Shown in pieces: positions 17,565 through 25,881 of a stretch of 64,000 bases of DNA; position 1 is the first letter of the stretch; each line of letters opens with the position of its first letter. Under the pieces are notes generated by a model. That model did no database searches. It was not told where the DNA came from and saw only the letters and a list, made by a program, of their open reading frames with translations. Source of the DNA: Natrinema gelatinilyticum (GTDB lineage: Archaea; Halobacteriota; Halobacteria; Halobacteriales; Natrialbaceae); contig NZ_CP100757.1 in the NCBI RefSeq assembly GCF_024266705.1, positions 1,426,001 through 1,490,000 of the forward strand, written 5' to 3'. The translations under genes were made by a program, and so were the position numbers.

Positions 17565-19151
17565 TCACTCCAGTAGCAGTCGCCGTGGATCGCGCAGGTA
17601 GTCCATCACGTCGCCGACGAACCGCGCAGCCGTCCCCCCGTCGACGACCCGGTGGTCAAACGATAGCGAGAGCGGCAACACCGGTCTGGCGACGACCTCG
17701 CCGTCGACGACCCACGGCCGGGAACGGATTGCCCCGAATCCGAGGACAGCAGCCTCCGGATAGTTGATGATCGGCGTCGCGTACTCACCGCCGAGACTCC
17801 CGCCGTTGGAAACGGTGAAGGTACTTCCCTGCATCTCCCCGGCCGTAAGCGAACGGTCTTGTGCACGTTCGACCAGCCGAGCGAGGTCGTTGGCGAGGGT
17901 GGCGATGGACTTCTCGTCAACGTTTTCGACCACCGGGACCATCAGCCCGTGTTCGGTGTCGACGGCGACGCCGACATGGTAGTGGTCGTAGCAGATGATC
18001 TCCTCGGCCTCTTCGTCAAGCCGGCTATTCAACAACGGGTACTCCCGCAAGCCGGCGACGACGGCTTTCAGGAAGAAGGGGGTGAAGGTGAGTCGCATTC
18101 CCTTCGCCTCGGCGACATCGCCGAGTTCGTCTCGCACTGCGACCAGTTCTGAGACGTCGACTGACTCGTGATGAGTGGCGTGGGGCGCCGTGAACCTGGC
18201 GCGTTTCATCTGTTCGCCGATCGTCCGCCGTATCCCGCGGTAGGGGACGCGCTCGCCGGCGGTCGTCTCCTCAGTGGCGGCCTCAGCCGTCTGTCCGTTG
18301 GCCGCGGTCGTCGCCGGATGCTCCGTCGTAGCGTCGGCGAACGTCCTGACGTCGGCGTCGGTGACGAGCGGTTCCCCGTCGTACGTCTCCGAGGTGGGCA
18401 CCTCGTTGATGTCGACACCTAGTTCGTGCGCAAGGGCACGAGTGCCGGGCAGCGCCAATGTCTCGTCGCGGTCAGCCGAAGTGACTGCCGTCGTCTCGAG
18501 TTGCTCCTGTGCGGCGCGCACGCGGGCGTCCGTCCCGTCAACTGCGACCGCGGTGATTTCCGATCCGGAAGCGTCGCCATGGTCTGCGCTGGTCCAAGCA
18601 GTGGCCGTCGCACCGTCCGACGACGGTTCCGCCTCCGTCGTTCCCGCGACACGACGAACGTCGTGCTCCGTCACGCGTCGGCCGGGCCCCGAGCTGTCGA
18701 CGGCGGTGATATCGACATCGAGTTCGCGCGCGAGCCGCCGAACTGAGGGCGCCGCGAACACGCGATTCGCCGAATTACCGCCATCGATATCGCCATCGAC
18801 GGAACCTGTGGTGTCGTCGGTCTCCGTCGCGTCGGGACTTGCGGTGCCATCGTCTATTTCGGGCTCGGCGCCCGATTCAGGTTGTTCGCCTAATTTCTCT
18901 TCGCCATCGCTGCCGACCTCGAAGACGACGAGGACATCGCCGACGGGGACGATGTCGCCTGCCTCGGCACGACGGTCGACGACTGTTCCGTCGACCGGAG
19001 CCGGGACGTCGACGACGGCTTTGTCCGTCTCAACCTCGGCAATGATCTGGGACTCCGTGACGGAATCGCCGAGCTCGACGTGCCATTCGAGGAGTTGACC
19101 CTCGGCGACGCCCTCGCCGACGTCCGGGAGTTCGAACTGAATGCGTGTCAC
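17565..19151 (-). CDS. 2-oxoacid dehydrogenase complex, E2 dihydrolipoamide acyltransferase
   Basis: A 528-residue core subunit that transfers the acyl group from E1 to CoA. The lipoyl domain (residues 1-80) carries the modified Lys44 in ETDKAVVDVP. Two peripheral-subunit-binding domains follow instead of one (about 131-168, PSVRRLARELDVDI; and 234-271, GTRALAHELGVDIN), separated by acidic linkers. The catalytic domain (about 300-528) ends with His500 and Asp504 in SFDHRVVDGG. It is the last gene of a minus-strand set trpB-serA-E2 that diverges from E1alpha-E1beta. No E3 (lipoamide dehydrogenase) lies in the window. Substrate options are pyruvate or branched-chain 2-oxoacids. Confidence 0.93.
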   Translation of the reverse strand: MTRIQFELPDVGEGVAEGQLLEWHVELGDSVTESQIIAEVETDKAVVDVPAPVDGTVVDRRAEAGDIVPVGDVLVVFEVGSDGEEKLGEQPESGAEPEIDDGTASPDATETDDTTGSVDGDIDGGNSANRVFAAPSVRRLARELDVDITAVDSSGPGRRVTEHDVRRVAGTTEAEPSSDGATATAWTSADHGDASGSEITAVAVDGTDARVRAAQEQLETTAVTSADRDETLALPGTRALAHELGVDINEVPTSETYDGEPLVTDADVRTFADATTEHPATTAANGQTAEAATEETTAGERVPYRGIRRTIGEQMKRARFTAPHATHHESVDVSELVAVRDELGDVAEAKGMRLTFTPFFLKAVVAGLREYPLLNSRLDEEAEEIICYDHYHVGVAVDTEHGLMVPVVENVDEKSIATLANDLARLVERAQDRSLTAGEMQGSTFTVSNGGSLGGEYATPIINYPEAAVLGFGAIRSRPWVVDGEVVARPVLPLSLSFDHRVVDGGTAARFVGDVMDYLRDPRRLLLE

Positions 19152-19236
19152 AGTACGACCTCCACTCGATTGATATAACGGTACCTCTCGAACGCACCGA
19201 CCAGCGGAAAGATCTCGGTCATCGATGGATCACTCT

Positions 19237-20865
19237 TCACGTGAGGTTTGCGGCGGAGACGTCGGTAACGTTCTCGACGGCGTGCAGTTCGCGCTCGAGT
19301 TCGGAGGAGATTGGCGAGTCGACGGCGATGACCATGATCGTCTCGCCCCCGACGACGTTTCGGGAGTTGTACATCCCGGCGATGTTGATGTCGTGGTTGG
19401 CCAGCCGGTTCCCGATATCGCCGATGACTCCCGGTTCGTCACGTCCGTAGAAGACGATGACGTTGTCCGGAGCCCGAACTTTGACCTTGTACCCGTCGAT
19501 GCGGACGATGTACGGTTCATCGTTCTGCGTGACGGTACCCGCGATACGCATCGAACCGTCGTCCGTCTCCACCGTCAGTGACACCATCGACCTGAAGTTC
19601 GACGACTGGTTCGTGGTACTTTCGGTCACTGTGATATCACGGTCTTCTAGCACTCGAGAGATGGAGACGCGATTGACTCGTTCTTCCAGCACGGGGTCGA
19701 GTAGCCCAACGCAAGCGGTCGCCGTCAGCGGTTCGGTATCGCTGTCGGCGATGTCTCCCTGGTACTCGACGTCGACGGCTGTTACAGCGCCGTCGGCGAG
19801 TTCACCGGTCAACCGTCCGAGCGTCCGGGCGAGTTCGACCGGTGTTTGTCCGATCGAGTCGGTATGCGGTGCGTTCAGCGCGCTCTCGGGGACGTCGCCG
19901 TCGAGGGCTGTCAGGACGTTGTCGGCGATCGTCGTGGCGACGCGACTCATCGCGTTGTCGGTCTTGGCCGCGATATGCGGCGTCACGATCACGTCGTCGG
20001 ATTCGAGAAGCGGATTGTCGGGTGCTGGCGGTTCGTTCTCGAACACGTCGACAGCCGCACCGGCGATTTCACCCTCCTCGACTGCCGTCGCCAGTGCAGC
20101 TTCGTCGACAACGCCCCCGCGTGCCGGATGAACGAGATAGGCGTCCGAGTCCAGCCGCTCGAACTCGTCCGCGCCGAGGAGGTGGTAGGTTTCGTCGGTC
20201 AGTGGGACGTGAACGGAAATAACGTTTGCACGTTCGAGCAGGTCGTCGAAGTCGACCAGCGTCGCACCGAACGCCGACGCCGTCTCCTCTCCGACGTACG
20301 GATCGTGGGTGATCACCTCCATCCCGAGATCCTCGGCCCGGCTGGCGACTTCTCGACCGATACGACCGAATCCGAGGACACCTAGCGTTCGTCCCGACAG
20401 TTCGGTTCCGATGAACGACGACTTCTCCCAGTCGCCGGCCGAAAGTGCTTCATTCGCCGTCGGGATATCGCGTGCGAGCGAGAGGAGGAGTGCGAGCGTG
20501 TGCTCGGCGACTGCGGTGGTGTTCCCGGTGGGTGCGTTGGTGACGAGTACGCCCTGCCGGGTCACTGCGTCGATATCGATGTTGTCCACGCCGACGCCAG
20601 CACGTCCGATAACCGACAGGCGGTCGCTGGCCTCGATGACGTCCGCGGAGAGGGTCGTTCCGGATCGAACGACGAGAGCGTCGTACTCGGAGACCGTCTC
20701 GCGGAGGGCGTCGTTCGAGAGGTCGGTGTGAACGTCGACGTCGCAGCCGGCCGTCTCGAGCCGCCGTAAGCCGGCCTGGTCGATAGGGTCGGTCACCAGG
20801 ACGCGCGGCGCCTCGTTCCTGGCGTTCGACTCCGACGCTGTAGTGTGAGGTCCTGTCGAACTCAT
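19237..20865 (-). CDS. serA: D-3-phosphoglycerate dehydrogenase-type 2-hydroxyacid dehydrogenase
   Basis: A 542-residue long-form SerA. It has an NAD-binding motif LGVLGFGRIGREVA, catalytic Arg in HPARGGVVDEAAL, Glu in FENEPP and His in VTPHIAAKT. An allosteric-substrate-binding region follows, and a C-terminal ACT domain (from about NVIVFYGRDEPGVIGDIGNR) usually binds L-serine. The reaction is oxidation of 3-phosphoglycerate at the start of serine synthesis. It begins 7 bp after the trpB stop codon, so both are co-transcribed, and E2 follows 85 bp later. Pairing with trpB and an oxoacid dehydrogenase is unusual. A related 2-hydroxyacid is an alternative substrate. Confidence 0.88.
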   Translation of the reverse strand: MSSTGPHTTASESNARNEAPRVLVTDPIDQAGLRRLETAGCDVDVHTDLSNDALRETVSEYDALVVRSGTTLSADVIEASDRLSVIGRAGVGVDNIDIDAVTRQGVLVTNAPTGNTTAVAEHTLALLLSLARDIPTANEALSAGDWEKSSFIGTELSGRTLGVLGFGRIGREVASRAEDLGMEVITHDPYVGEETASAFGATLVDFDDLLERANVISVHVPLTDETYHLLGADEFERLDSDAYLVHPARGGVVDEAALATAVEEGEIAGAAVDVFENEPPAPDNPLLESDDVIVTPHIAAKTDNAMSRVATTIADNVLTALDGDVPESALNAPHTDSIGQTPVELARTLGRLTGELADGAVTAVDVEYQGDIADSDTEPLTATACVGLLDPVLEERVNRVSISRVLEDRDITVTESTTNQSSNFRSMVSLTVETDDGSMRIAGTVTQNDEPYIVRIDGYKVKVRAPDNVIVFYGRDEPGVIGDIGNRLANHDINIAGMYNSRNVVGGETIMVIAVDSPISSELERELHAVENVTDVSAANLT

Positions 20866-20872
20866 CGTATGC

Positions 20873-22045
20873 TCACGCGTCGCTCAAGTACTCGTTGGCT
20901 ATCTTGTCAACGTCCTTGTCTCCACGGCCGCTGAGATTGACGACTATCACGTCGTCGCGGTGTCGGTCGGCGGCGAGTTTCTTCGCCATGGCCACCGCGT
21001 GGCTCGACTCCAGAGCGGGGACGATACCCTCGAGTCGGCAGAGATCCTGGAACGCTTCGAGGGCCTCGTCGTCAGCGATACCCTCGTAGGTACACCGCCC
21101 GATCTCTTTGAACATCGCGTGTTCGGGACCGACTGCGGGATAGTCCAGTCCGGCGGCGATAGAGTGTACGCTGACGTCGTCGTCGATTTTCTGGGTCCGC
21201 ATCCCATGAAACACGGCGTCGTCACCGGTTGCCAGCGTCGCGGAGTGTCGGTCGGAGTCGGTCCCTTTGCCGCCCCCTTCGGCGCCGTAGAATTCGATGT
21301 CGTCGTCGCGGAAGGCGTGAAACAGGCCCATCGCGTTCGAACCGCCACCGACGCACGCGACTGCTGCGTCCGGCAGGCGCCCTTCCTGGTCCTTGATCTG
21401 TTCGCGCGCCTCGTCACCGATTACTGACTGGAAGTTACGAACCATCTCGGGGAACGGCGACGGACCGACAACAGACCCGATGAGGTAGTGTGTGTTGTCG
21501 ACGTTCTCGATGAAGTCTTCCAGCGCGGCGTCGACGGCATCCGCGAGACCGGCACCACCGCGGGTTACGGCCTCCACGTCGGCCCCCATCAACTCCATTC
21601 GGAAGACGTTCATCTGCTGGCGCTCGATATCTTTCTTACCCTGGTAGATCACGGTGTCGAGTCCAGTGAGGGCGCCGACGATCGAGGTCGCAGTGCCGTG
21701 CTGACCGGCGCCTGTTTCGGCGATCAGACGCTCTTTGCCGGCGTGTTTCGCCATCAGTGCCTGTCCGAGCGCGTTGTTCAGCTTGTGTGCTCCGCCATGG
21801 ACAAGGTCCTCGCGCTTGAGATAGATCTTTACGCCGTATTCCTCCGAGAGGTTCTCCGCGTGGAACAACGGTGTCGGACGCCCAGCGAAGTTCCGTCGTA
21901 GTTCGTCGAGTTCTGCCTGGAACTGCTCGTCCTCTTTGACCTGCTCGTAGGCCTCGGACAACTGTTCGAGGACCTCCTCAAGTTCCTCCGGGACGTAGCG
22001 ACCACCGTACTGTTCGAACTCGTGCTGCTGGCTTTGATCCGCCAT
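20873..22045 (-). CDS. trpB: Tryptophan synthase beta chain (TrpB1 type)
   Basis: A 390-residue PLP enzyme that joins indole and L-serine. The Schiff-base Lys88 is in HGGAHKLNNALGQ (HKLN in place of HKTN), the catalytic Glu is in AETGAGQHG, and the phosphate loop is GGGSNAMG. Length and motifs fit the classical TrpB1 that partners TrpA, not the longer TrpB2. There is no trpA or other trp gene in the window. Its immediate partner serA makes the co-substrate serine, so the pair could supply or consume serine. TrpB without TrpA can also deaminate serine to pyruvate. It is the first gene of the minus-strand operon. Confidence 0.9.
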   Translation of the reverse strand: MADQSQQHEFEQYGGRYVPEELEEVLEQLSEAYEQVKEDEQFQAELDELRRNFAGRPTPLFHAENLSEEYGVKIYLKREDLVHGGAHKLNNALGQALMAKHAGKERLIAETGAGQHGTATSIVGALTGLDTVIYQGKKDIERQQMNVFRMELMGADVEAVTRGGAGLADAVDAALEDFIENVDNTHYLIGSVVGPSPFPEMVRNFQSVIGDEAREQIKDQEGRLPDAAVACVGGGSNAMGLFHAFRDDDIEFYGAEGGGKGTDSDRHSATLATGDDAVFHGMRTQKIDDDVSVHSIAAGLDYPAVGPEHAMFKEIGRCTYEGIADDEALEAFQDLCRLEGIVPALESSHAVAMAKKLAADRHRDDVIVVNLSGRGDKDVDKIANEYLSDA

Positions 22046-22146
22046 GCCACTATCTGTGATACCCTACATAATAAATATAATTGATATGATCGTTTTTCAC
22101 CACCTTCCCACACATATGGTACACAATCACAAACAATACATATATT

Positions 22147-22162
22147 CCCCCAGTTCTGGGGG
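22147..22162. promoter_or_regulatory. Perfect palindrome in the trpB / E1alpha divergent promoter region
   Basis: CCCCCAG-TT-CTGGGGG lies in an otherwise AT-rich 204-bp divergent intergenic region, flanked by TATATT on the left and TCTTT on the right. Its position between the trpB and E1alpha starts suits an operator controlling both operons of the oxoacid dehydrogenase locus. A short terminator-like hairpin is the other reading. Confidence 0.5.
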
Positions 22163-22249
22163 TCTTTGTATGAATCAGGCCGTTCTCAGATAATCGTGCT
22201 CAATTAGTTATTTCGGACTGAGAGTTATGGTTGTCTCACGAAGACAAGT

Positions 22250-23362
22250 ATGGGAACAACCAAGCAAGAACTACCGGCACAACTTCAGATACTGGACGAT
22301 GACGGCGGGTTGCGTGACGACGCCGAAGAGCTAGCACTGTCCGACGATGCCATCGTCGATATGTACACCGACATGCTCCTCGCACGACGATTCGACAGAC
22401 GCGTCGTCTCACTGAATCGGCAGGGACGGATCGGCTCTTTCCCGCCGATGTACGGGCACGAGGCCGCACAGATCGCAAGCGCCCACGCGCTCGCCGACGA
22501 AGACTGGGTCATCCCCAGTTACCGCGACCACGGGGCACTGATGGCTCAGGGGTTCCCGTTGCGAAATATCCTTCTGTACTACATGGGATACGAGGCCGGG
22601 AACGCTGTTCCGGACGACGTTAATGCGCTACCGATCAACGGTTCGGTCGGTTCGCAACTCCTGCACGCGACGGGCATGGCCTGGGCCGACGTCTTGCGGG
22701 ACGACGTCGATTCAGTGTACTGCTGTTACTTCGGCGACGGTGCGACGAGTCAGGGATTCGCTCAGGAGGCCTGGAATTTCGCCGGCGTGTTCGATACGCC
22801 GAACGTGTTCTTCTGTCAGAACAACGGCTGGGCCATCTCGGTCCCTCGCGATCGGCAGACGGCAGCCGAAACCATCGCACAGAAGGCACACGCCTTCGGC
22901 TTCGACGGAGTTCAGGTCGACGGAATGGACCCGCTCGCAGTATACCGGATCACTCGCGAGGCTGTCCGGCGAGCAAAAGATCCGGATCCAGACCAGTCCC
23001 GTCCAATGCTTATCGAGGCCGTCCTCTATCGACTCGGTGCCCACAGCACGGCCGACGATCCGTCCAAGTACCGCCCCGAGGACGAGGTCGAAAAGTGGAG
23101 AGAGCGTGACCCGCTCGTCCGGTTCGAGCAATTCCTCCGGGACACCGGCCGCCTCGACGACGAGCGACAGGACGCGCTCGAAACCGAAGTCGATGCTCAA
23201 ATCGACGAGGCGATCGACGCGGCCGAGTCGTTCGAGGCTGCCGATCCATCGCAAATGTTCGAGCACGTCTACGCGAATACGCCAGACCACCTGCAAGACC
23301 AGGCTGCTGTCCTCGAATCGCTCCGGGAACGACACGGCGACGACGCTCTCGTGGAGGACTAA
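22250..23362 (+). CDS. 2-oxoacid dehydrogenase E1 component, alpha subunit
   Basis: A 370-residue thiamine-diphosphate subunit. The TPP motif begins GDG at 162-164 (YFGDGATSQGF) and ends NN at 191-192 (FFCQNNGWAIS). The early PPMYGHEAAQIASAHAL and PSYRDHGALM segments are typical of PdhA/BkdA1. It decarboxylates a 2-oxoacid and passes the acyl group to E2 lipoate. The E1beta gene starts 2 bp after its stop codon. It is divergent from trpB-serA-E2, so the complex is encoded by two opposed transcripts. In haloarchaea such complexes have unclear substrates because pyruvate is normally handled by a ferredoxin oxidoreductase. Confidence 0.93.
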   Translation: MGTTKQELPAQLQILDDDGGLRDDAEELALSDDAIVDMYTDMLLARRFDRRVVSLNRQGRIGSFPPMYGHEAAQIASAHALADEDWVIPSYRDHGALMAQGFPLRNILLYYMGYEAGNAVPDDVNALPINGSVGSQLLHATGMAWADVLRDDVDSVYCCYFGDGATSQGFAQEAWNFAGVFDTPNVFFCQNNGWAISVPRDRQTAAETIAQKAHAFGFDGVQVDGMDPLAVYRITREAVRRAKDPDPDQSRPMLIEAVLYRLGAHSTADDPSKYRPEDEVEKWRERDPLVRFEQFLRDTGRLDDERQDALETEVDAQIDEAIDAAESFEAADPSQMFEHVYANTPDHLQDQAAVLESLRERHGDDALVED

Positions 23363-23364
23363 CC

Positions 23365-24393
23365 ATGGCAAGTACCGACGAAACAGAGACCCTCAAGCTC
23401 GTCGAAGCGGTACGCGCTGGACTCGAATCCGAGATGGAGCGAGACGACGACGTCGTCCTCCTCGGCGAAGATATCGGGAAAAACGGTGGTGTATTCCGAG
23501 CCACCGACGGCCTATACGAGGAGTTCGGCGATGACCGAGTCATCGACACCCCGCTGAGTGAATGCGGCATCGTCGGGACGGCGATCGGTCTCTCCTTGAA
23601 CAGCCTGCGGCCGGTACCCGAATTGCAATTCCTCGGCTTTGGCTACCCAGCGTTCGAACAGATCATCAACCACGCTGCACGGATGCGCTCACGGAGTCTC
23701 GGAAAGTGCAACTGTCCGCTGACGATCCGAACGCCCTACGGTGGCGGGATCAGGGCGCCGGAGCACCACTCCGAGTCGACGGAGGCGTTCTTCGCCCACT
23801 ATCCCGGCATCAAGGTCGTCGTCCCGAGCACGCCCGCAAACACTAAGGGACTCCTCACGAGCGCTATCCGCGATCCCGATCCGGTGATGTTTCTCGAACC
23901 GGCGCGGATTTACCGATCACTGAGCGAGCCGGTGCCCACCGGCGAACACACCGTCCCGCTCGGTTCGGCGACGGTCCGGCGAGAAGGATCCGACGTCTCC
24001 CTGTTCACGTGGGGTGCGATGGTCCACGAGACGATGGATACCGCCGAGGCGCTGGCCGCCGAAGGGATCGAGTGCGAGGTCGTCGATTTCCAGACACTGA
24101 GCCCGCTCGACACCGACACCGCAGTCGGGTCCCTCGAGAAGACGGGGCGGGGAGTCGTCGTTCACGAAGCCCCGCGGATGGCGGGCCTCGGTGCAGAAAT
24201 CGTCTCGACGCTGCAGGAAGATGCGCTGCTGAAACTCGAGGCACCGATTGAGCGTGTAACGGGTTTCGACGTCCCGTTCCCACTGTACCAGCACGAGGAC
24301 TACTATCTGCCCGGAATCGAACGGATCGCGGATACCGTTCGCCGAGTCGTGGCCTTCCCGGAGGAAGGTCCCACAACGATCACCGCCGACTAG
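23365..24393 (+). CDS. 2-oxoacid dehydrogenase E1 component, beta subunit
   Basis: A 342-residue partner of E1alpha. Family landmarks are LLGEDIGKNGGVFRAT, DTPLSECGIVGTAIGLS, the YGGGIRAPEHHSES loop that contacts TPP, and the transketolase C-terminal domain region LSPLDTDTAV. Its start codon follows the alpha stop by 2 bp, so translation is coupled. The product forms the alpha2beta2 E1 heterotetramer. A strong inverted repeat 18 bp after the stop probably ends the transcript. Confidence 0.94.
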   Translation: MASTDETETLKLVEAVRAGLESEMERDDDVVLLGEDIGKNGGVFRATDGLYEEFGDDRVIDTPLSECGIVGTAIGLSLNSLRPVPELQFLGFGYPAFEQIINHAARMRSRSLGKCNCPLTIRTPYGGGIRAPEHHSESTEAFFAHYPGIKVVVPSTPANTKGLLTSAIRDPDPVMFLEPARIYRSLSEPVPTGEHTVPLGSATVRREGSDVSLFTWGAMVHETMDTAEALAAEGIECEVVDFQTLSPLDTDTAVGSLEKTGRGVVVHEAPRMAGLGAEIVSTLQEDALLKLEAPIERVTGFDVPFPLYQHEDYYLPGIERIADTVRRVVAFPEEGPTTITAD

Positions 24394-24410
24394 TGGATTC
24401 ACAGGCTTGC

Positions 24411-24455
24411 ACTGCTGGGTCGAAGCCGCTATGGGGTGTGATTCGACCCAGCAGT
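24411..24455 (+). terminator. Inverted repeat after E1beta
   Basis: ACTGCTGGGTCGAA (24411-24424) and TTCGACCCAGCAGT (24442-24455) are perfect 14-base complements with a 17-base loop, starting 18 bp after the E1beta stop codon. This is the longest hairpin noticed in an intergenic region here. A role in transcript termination or 3'-end stability is inferred, since archaeal terminators more often rely on T tracts, which are not evident. Confidence 0.55.
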
Positions 24456-24507
24456 CGACGCTTGGGAGAGTACTATATGCACTACCGGAAGTCGGTCCTT
24501 CATATGA

Positions 24508-24585
24508 ACTGCTGAATGTCAATTCCAGTGCAACCGCAACCGCCCTACGATTGCACCGGTAAACGGTACCGCAGACCGGAACAGA
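24508..24585 (+). repeat. Dispersed intergenic repeat, copy 2
   Basis: AACTGCTGAATGTCAATTCC, then GTGCAACCGCAACCGCC and GATTGCACCGG. It aligns to copy 3 (30640-30715) on the same strand and to copy 1 (6945-7035) in reverse. It lies in the 370-bp gap between E1beta and the nitrilase-like gene. The remainder of that gap (24586-24764) shows no gene. Confidence 0.6.
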
Positions 24586-24764
24586 TCGCTGATTCGTCCT
24601 CGTTCGCTATCGACTAGTGGTGAGCTCCGAGACACGCGTCGGGTCAAGGACACGGAAATCGTTTTCGCCCGATGATCTGACACCTGCACGAGGACCATTG
24701 GCGTCCGACAGCGGGGTAAGGTATTAGGCGATGTTGTGTGTACCAAGTCATGTCATAATCTAAC

Positions 24765-25856
24765 ATGGCACGCATAGATAAGTACATGGCAGTCGGACTG
24801 TCGCCGACGGTGTGGGGCGCGGAAAAGCGCAGTGACATCGAGAAGAACCTCGACCACATTCACGAGAACCTCTCGGCCGCAACGTGGCTGAGTAGCGTCG
24901 ACTTGCCGGTCAAGCTGGCGGTCATCCCCGAAGGCGGCCTACAGGGGTTCACTGACGAGGTAACAGATATGGACCACGCGACGTATCGCGAGGAGATCGC
25001 GATCGATATTCCGGGCAAAGAGACCGAAACGCTCGGAGAGTACGCCAAGGAGTTCGGCATCTACATCGTCGCGTCGGCCAAGGAGAAGGCGCCGGACTAC
25101 GACGAGAAGTTCTACAATACGGCGTTTGTCATCGACCCCGACGGCGAGATCGTTCTGAAACACCGAAAACTGACACCGCTCCTGCCGGTCGAGCGCTCCG
25201 TCTCTCCCCACGACGTGTGGGACGACTGGGTCGACAACTACGGTGACGATCTGGATGACATCTATCCCGTCGTCGACACCGATATCGGGCGGATCGGCGT
25301 CTCACTGGCGATCGAGGGCGCTTACCCGGAGTACTTCCGAGGACTCGCGATGAACGGTGCAGAGGTGGTCTGTCGGATCGCCTGTCCGGAACCGCTGGTG
25401 GCCAACGAAGGCTGGAAGATACAGAATCGAGCGCGAGCGCTGGACAACAGTTGCTACGTCGTCGCGCCGAACCTCGGGACGTACTACCTGACGCCGGATG
25501 CTGAAACGCCGGTCGACACGTTCGGCGGCGGATCGATGATCGTCAATCACAAGGGGAAGATGATCTCCGAGCACGACTATGGCGCCGGGAGCTCCTACTG
25601 TGCGGGTGTGATCGACGTCGAGGGGTTACGCGAGTTCCGTACGCAGTCGCCGCTGATGAACTGGATCAAGGATCTGCGGACCGAGATTATTCGCCCGATT
25701 TACGACCAGGAGATTTATCCGAAGAACCTCTGGCTCGATCGACAGCCCGTGAAACACGACGAGTACGCTGAGGAAGTCACGGAGGCACAGATCGAGAAGA
25801 TGATCGACGAGGACGTCTTCGTACCGCCGTACTGGGAGCGCGAAGACGAGTCGTAG
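24765..25856 (+). CDS. Nitrilase-superfamily (carbon-nitrogen hydrolase) protein, catalytic Cys apparently replaced
   Basis: A 363-residue protein of the nitrilase fold. The catalytic Glu56 is in VIPEGGLQG, the Lys135 is in LKHRKLTPLL, and NRARALDNSCYVVAPN is the usual late motif. In the third catalytic region, where the family normally reads like GVAICYDxxFPE, this protein reads GVSLAIEGAYPE (residues 178-189). Alanine 182 therefore occupies the nucleophile position. Cys203 and Cys207 lie nearby but outside the elbow. It may be a non-catalytic or altered member, or belong to a subgroup with a shifted nucleophile. It converges with the second Liv transporter, whose substrate could be an amide or nitrile. 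Confidence 0.78.
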   Translation: MARIDKYMAVGLSPTVWGAEKRSDIEKNLDHIHENLSAATWLSSVDLPVKLAVIPEGGLQGFTDEVTDMDHATYREEIAIDIPGKETETLGEYAKEFGIYIVASAKEKAPDYDEKFYNTAFVIDPDGEIVLKHRKLTPLLPVERSVSPHDVWDDWVDNYGDDLDDIYPVVDTDIGRIGVSLAIEGAYPEYFRGLAMNGAEVVCRIACPEPLVANEGWKIQNRARALDNSCYVVAPNLGTYYLTPDAETPVDTFGGGSMIVNHKGKMISEHDYGAGSSYCAGVIDVEGLREFRTQSPLMNWIKDLRTEIIRPIYDQEIYPKNLWLDRQPVKHDEYAEEVTEAQIEKMIDEDVFVPPYWEREDES

Positions 25857-25881
25857 CGGGGGAGTAGAGACGACCGCTCGT

